Both the position numbers and the translations under genes were made by a program. A stretch of 64,000 nt of DNA. It comes from Novosphingobium sp. 32-60-15. GTDB taxonomy: Bacteria > Pseudomonadota > Alphaproteobacteria > Sphingomonadales > Sphingomonadaceae. Location: contig NZ_NCEN01000001.1 of the NCBI RefSeq assembly GCF_002280675.1, positions 1 to 64,000 of the forward strand. Direction: 5' to 3'. The notes under the pieces were generated by a model. That model saw only the letters and a list, made by a program, of their open reading frames with translations, ran no database searches and had not been told where the DNA came from. Every line of letters begins with the position of its first letter. The first letter of the stretch is position 1. Shown here piece after piece: positions 61,045-64,000 of the stretch.

Positions 61045-61824
61045 TCACATTCCCGGCGAACCCGGAAAGCCCATGTAATAGGTGCCTACCGTCATGCCGC
61101 CATCGACCACGATTTCGGCACCGTGGATATAGGACGCGTCATCGCTCGCCAGAAATGCGCTGGCGGCGGCGACCTCTTCGGGGCCACCAATGCGCTGCAG
61201 CGGCACGTTGCTGTAAGATTTGTTCAGTTCCTCGCGCGAGCTGTCGTTGTGATTGGACATGATCGTATCAACCCCGCCGGGATGGACCGAATTGACGCGC
61301 ACACCTTTGTGGCCAAGTTCCATCGCGGCCACTTTGGTCAAGCCGCGCACGCCCCATTTGGACGAGGCATAGGCCACAAGGCCGTTCGCGCCCTTCATCC
61401 CGTCAACGGATGAGACATTGATGATAGACCCGCGTCCACGCGCGATCATGCCCGGTGCTAACGCTTTGATCCCCAGCAGTTCACCCACCAGATTGACGCC
61501 CAAAACGCGCTCGAAATCGGCCTTGGTCGTTTCCAGAATACTTTTGAACATCAAGATGCCGGCGTTGTTCACCAATGCATCAACGGGCCCGAGTGTGGCT
61601 TCAGCTTCGGTGACGACGTCGGCCCAGTTTTCTTCATTGGTCACATCCAGCTTTAAGAACCGTGCGCTTTCACCCAGCTCTGCTGCAAGGGCCGCGCCTG
61701 CATCGTCCAGCACGTCTGCGATCACAACCTTTGCGCCCTGTTCAACGAAAAGGCGACAGGTGGCAGCGCCCATGCCGCGCGCGCCACCTGTGATAATCGC
61801 GACTTTTCCGGAAAGCCTGCCCAT
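61045..61824 (-). CDS. Hydroxysteroid dehydrogenase (3-alpha/20-beta-HSD-like SDR)
   Basis: A 259-residue SDR that resembles Streptomyces 3-alpha,20-beta-hydroxysteroid dehydrogenase in order of motifs: LSGKVAIITGGARGMGA, NNAGI near 84, NVSSVDG, AYASSKWGVRGLTKVAAMELG (Tyr/Lys near 150) and RVNSVHPGGVDT. GGGAG precedes ATG 61824. It converges with the LuxR gene with only one base between and is followed (upstream on the strand) by a Rieske oxygenase, suggesting HSD and oxygenase work together. Confidence 0.88.
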   Translation of the reverse strand: MGRLSGKVAIITGGARGMGAATCRLFVEQGAKVVIADVLDDAGAALAAELGESARFLKLDVTNEENWADVVTEAEATLGPVDALVNNAGILMFKSILETTKADFERVLGVNLVGELLGIKALAPGMIARGRGSIINVSSVDGMKGANGLVAYASSKWGVRGLTKVAAMELGHKGVRVNSVHPGGVDTIMSNHNDSSREELNKSYSNVPLQRIGGPEEVAAASAFLASDDASYIHGAEIVVDGGMTVGTYYMGFPGSPGM

Positions 61825-61867
61825 CAGAAATTCTCCCGTTGCGCGCTTTGGCGCTTGTCATTGTTAA

Positions 61868-61890
61868 GCGGGGGGCATCCGTTGCCCCGC
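61868..61890 (-). terminator. Short hairpin between Rieske gene and HSD gene
   Basis: GCGGGG (61868-61873) and CCCCGC (61885-61890) could form a stem in the 70-bp gap between the two minus-strand genes. It may cause partial termination downstream of the Rieske gene. Confidence 0.4.
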
Positions 61891-61894
61891 AAAT

Positions 61895-62974
61895 TCAGGC
61901 AACCTTTTGCCCCGGTCGCTTGTCCAGGGTTACGTGCAGACCATTAACGCGGCCTTGGATTTCGGGCGCTTTGTTGCGCGGGTTATAGAACTGGCGATAC
62001 CACAGGCGCACTTTGGCATAAGGGCCATCGTTGGGGATCGCCAGCGGGTTGATGCATTCGCGCTTGTTGGCCCAAATCTCGACATCTTGCGCAAAGGCCA
62101 GACGGCTGCCTTCCTGATAGGCCAGCGCCATTGCGCGGTCTTCGTCAGTGGTCTCGCGGCTGCCGTCGTGCACCTTCACCATCAGCGCGTGCCAACTGCG
62201 GGTGACGCCATCTTCAACCGGAGTGTTGGCGATCATGATGAAGCTGTCGAACGCGCCCGCCATGGCCGATTGCAGGAAGCCGGGGCCTTCGTACCAGGTA
62301 TCCAGCACGAGGAAATCTTCGGGGTTTGCCGTCAGCGTGCGGTGCCCTGCGCTGTAATACTGGTGCAAGTGCGGGCCGATGAACTCGTTGGCAAAATACT
62401 GCCAATCAGTGGCCCCGTGGATCGGGATAAAGTGGCCAAAATCGGCCATGTTGTCGACAATTTCGATGCCGTGGCTGTTGAGATCGCCCATGTAGTCGAT
62501 CTTCCATTCCACCCAGCCCGGCTGGCCATAGTGCCCGCCGAAATCCGGCAGTTCGACATCAGGTTCAAGCCCCTCGGGATCGTGCCATACCCACAGGATG
62601 CCCGCGCGTTCGATCACCGGATAAGTGCGCAACTTGGCCGCCTTCGGGATGAAATCGGAATAGGGAATGTGATTGCAGGCGCCATCAGGACCATAGCGCC
62701 AGCCATGGAACGGGCAGCGGATCGCTTCACCTTCAACATGTTCACCATCGCGGACAATATACGATGTGGTGTTCTTGGCCAGATGAGCGCCCATGTGCGG
62801 GCAATAGGCATCCACCACATAAGCGGTGCCGCTTTCACCGCGATAGAGCACCAGATCCCTGCCAAAATAGCGAATGGGTGCGGGCGTGCGGCTGGCATCG
62901 CTTGCCGGACCGATCATGAACCAGCCTCGTGCAAAGTCGAATTCGCCCAGGCCATAATCTTTGGAAGTCGCCAT
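61895..62974 (-). CDS. Rieske non-heme iron oxygenase, KshA-like (second)
   Basis: A 359-residue oxygenase alpha subunit with Rieske ligands C58-x-H60 and C87-x2-H90, the long 26-residue gap between pairs being larger than in the 2789 protein (17), and the mononuclear iron ligands D178, H181 and H186 in NMADFGHFIPIHG. AAGGA precedes ATG 62974. It is the only gene besides the HSD in this minus-strand unit and is divergent from a LysR gene. It is a strong candidate for a steroid hydroxylase, either 9-alpha or at another position. No electron-transfer partner is nearby. Confidence 0.88.
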   Translation of the reverse strand: MATSKDYGLGEFDFARGWFMIGPASDASRTPAPIRYFGRDLVLYRGESGTAYVVDAYCPHMGAHLAKNTTSYIVRDGEHVEGEAIRCPFHGWRYGPDGACNHIPYSDFIPKAAKLRTYPVIERAGILWVWHDPEGLEPDVELPDFGGHYGQPGWVEWKIDYMGDLNSHGIEIVDNMADFGHFIPIHGATDWQYFANEFIGPHLHQYYSAGHRTLTANPEDFLVLDTWYEGPGFLQSAMAGAFDSFIMIANTPVEDGVTRSWHALMVKVHDGSRETTDEDRAMALAYQEGSRLAFAQDVEIWANKRECINPLAIPNDGPYAKVRLWYRQFYNPRNKAPEIQGRVNGLHVTLDKRPGQKVA

Positions 62975-63077
62975 CAGGGTGTTCCTTCTCTTGAAATTTC
63001 CGCTTCTGGCCGGGGACGGCACGGCGCAATTGGAGGTAGTTTAGCGAGTTTGGTGAAGATTTGCGAAGTATCTTGTA

Positions 63078-63096
63078 TTGCACATCTATTGTGCAA
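63078..63096. promoter_or_regulatory. Perfect TTGCACA-N5-TGTGCAA inverted repeat (LysR-type operator)
   Basis: Two exact 7-bp arms with a 5-bp spacer in the divergent gap between the second Rieske gene and a LysR gene, 36 bp before the LysR start. Size and position fit an autoregulatory LysR-type binding site that also controls the Rieske-HSD unit. Confidence 0.7.
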
Positions 63097-63132
63097 GAAT
63101 GCACGATGGCACAAGGATATCAAGGACCGGTC

Positions 63133-63990
63133 ATGCTTTGGAGCGATCTTGAGGTGTTTCTGGCTGCAGTCCGCACCGGATCATATACCGCCGCAGGCCG
63201 CCAGCTGGATGTAAACCGGACCACGGTTGGCCGCCGGGTTGATGCGTTGGAGCGCGCGCTTGGCACGCCGTTGTTTGAGCAGACCCCGCTTGGTTATGCA
63301 CCGACACCGGCGGGCGCGCGCCTTCTGGCAGCAGCCGAGGCGATGGAGCGCGAAGTTGCGGCGATGCTGGCTGATATCGGCGGCATCGGCTTGCGCTCTG
63401 CGCCGATCCGCATTGCCGGAAGTGGGGGCATTGCTTGCGAATTCCTGCCCGAACTGGCCGCGTTCCGACAAGCCCATCCCGATGTGCCGATTGAACTTTT
63501 GGGCGAACTGGATCCGCTGGATGCGGTGACCCAGCGCCGCGCGGATCTTGGGATTGTGCTTGTCCGCGCTTTGCCCCTGCGGCTGACAGGCGTGCAAGTG
63601 GCCACGCTGCGTCAATCGCCCTATGGTATTGCAGATAGCTTGCCTAGCTTGCCGCAGTTGGGTTGGGGTTATGAATTCAATGCGGCTTTGCCCGGCGGTC
63701 CGTGGAATTCAAACCCCGCAGGAGAGGTGGCACAAGCTGCAGGGCTTGCGACCTTCAACAGCTGGCCGCAACTGAAGCAAGCAGTGCTATCGGGTATTGG
63801 CAAGGCCAGCCTGTGGTGCTTTGCCGCAGATGCTGAACCGGCACTTTTGCGCCTTGCACCGCCTGATCCGCGCCACGATTGTCCGTTGTGGCTGGTTCAC
63901 CGCGCTAAAGCACCGCCAGGGCCGGGGCTATCACAGCTTATCGCGTTTCTGGAAAAGCGCATTGCGGCGCGGTGCAATCAGGAATCATGA
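63133..63990 (+). CDS. LysR-family transcriptional regulator
   Basis: A 285-residue LysR regulator: MLWSDLEVFLAAVRTGSYTAAG, then VNRTTVGRRVDALERALG as helix-turn-helix, with a substrate-binding domain behind it. AAGGA seven bases upstream favours ATG 63133 over ATG 63106. It is divergent from the second Rieske-HSD unit, and the palindrome at 63078 is the likely target. The effector is probably a steroid intermediate, but nothing in the sequence shows it. Confidence 0.86.
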   Translation: MLWSDLEVFLAAVRTGSYTAAGRQLDVNRTTVGRRVDALERALGTPLFEQTPLGYAPTPAGARLLAAAEAMEREVAAMLADIGGIGLRSAPIRIAGSGGIACEFLPELAAFRQAHPDVPIELLGELDPLDAVTQRRADLGIVLVRALPLRLTGVQVATLRQSPYGIADSLPSLPQLGWGYEFNAALPGGPWNSNPAGEVAQAAGLATFNSWPQLKQAVLSGIGKASLWCFAADAEPALLRLAPPDPRHDCPLWLVHRAKAPPGPGLSQLIAFLEKRIAARCNQES

Positions 63991-64000
63991 TGAAAAAGCG

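Noticed and set aside
63062..63090. TGCGAA at 63062 as a left arm of the shared dyad
   Set aside because: No TACGCA-like arm follows 18 bp later; the palindrome at 63078 explains the region better.
1..64000. Transposases, integrases, tRNA or rRNA genes, CRISPR arrays
   Set aside because: None recognised on either strand. No flanking direct repeats or tRNA-type attachment site was visible within the window.

Overview
The window reads as a near-complete aerobic steroid and bile-salt catabolism island from an alphaproteobacterium, most likely a sphingomonad (Novosphingobium/Sphingobium type). This rests on the moderately high GC content, the two TonB-dependent receptors with SphX-style TonB boxes, the family mix (Rieske KshA-like oxygenases, heteromeric acyl-CoA dehydrogenases, BaiE/Hsh2-like dehydratase) and the absence of actinobacterial KstR/KstR2 regulators or Mce importers. 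No rRNA, tRNA, insertion sequence, phage gene or CRISPR array was seen; genes are densely packed and mostly in divergent or convergent operons closed by clear hairpins. Taxon is inference; no database search was possible.

Layout. 74-5391 (+): acyl-CoA synthetase, an amidohydrolase-fold protein lacking its metal ligands, a KshA-like Rieske oxygenase and a Tat-exported amidase (candidate bile-salt deconjugation). 5455-9507: crotonase (-), LysR (+) and a two-subunit acyl-CoA dehydrogenase (+), a plausible side-chain module. 9541-16299 (-): BaiE-like 7-alpha-dehydratase, SRPBCC protein, SDR, then hsaF-hsaG-hsaE-hsaD-hsaA for A/B-ring cleavage products. 16644-30857: second HsaA-like hydroxylase, BaiCD/BaiH-like ene-reductase, SDR, KstD, an AtuA-like protein next to a Coq4-like protein, TonB receptor, second Coq4-like protein and an N-acyl-amino-acid deacylase-like amidohydrolase. 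31006-41330: HTH regulator, a Tyr-less SDR with a SnoaL protein, Baeyer-Villiger monooxygenase, MFS transporter plus SDR, second TonB receptor and a second flavoprotein steroid dehydrogenase. 41569-59866 (+): an about 18-kb, 20-gene operon with hsaC, ipdA, ipdB, ipdC, echA20, fadA6-like, fadE30-like, ipdF, ketosteroid isomerase and fadD3-like genes, that is the C/D-ring (HIP) pathway. 59925-63990: TeiR-like LuxR regulator, a hydroxysteroid dehydrogenase, a second Rieske oxygenase and a LysR regulator.

How the genes may work together (inference): receptors bring steroids through the outer membrane; an exported amidase releases conjugated amino acids; CoA ligase, acyl-CoA dehydrogenase pair and crotonase shorten the side chain; HSDs, KSI, KstD-type flavoproteins, dehydratase and ene-reductase adjust the nucleus; KshA-like oxygenase opens ring B; HsaA/C/D cleave ring A; HsaE/G/F process the released dienoate; FadD3, IpdABCF, EchA20, FadE30 and FadA6 dismantle rings C and D. 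The flavin reductase (HsaB) and Rieske reductase (KshB) partners are not here.

The most interesting unexplained signals are a shared dyad, TGCGTA-N18-TACGCA, found in nine intergenic regions of the island with an invariant 18-bp spacer (a candidate operator of an undescribed steroid regulon), two Coq4-like proteins with an intact HDxxH-x11-E metal motif, one of them directly after an AtuA-like protein, and a metal-ligand-less amidohydrolase-fold protein coupled to the first CoA ligase.
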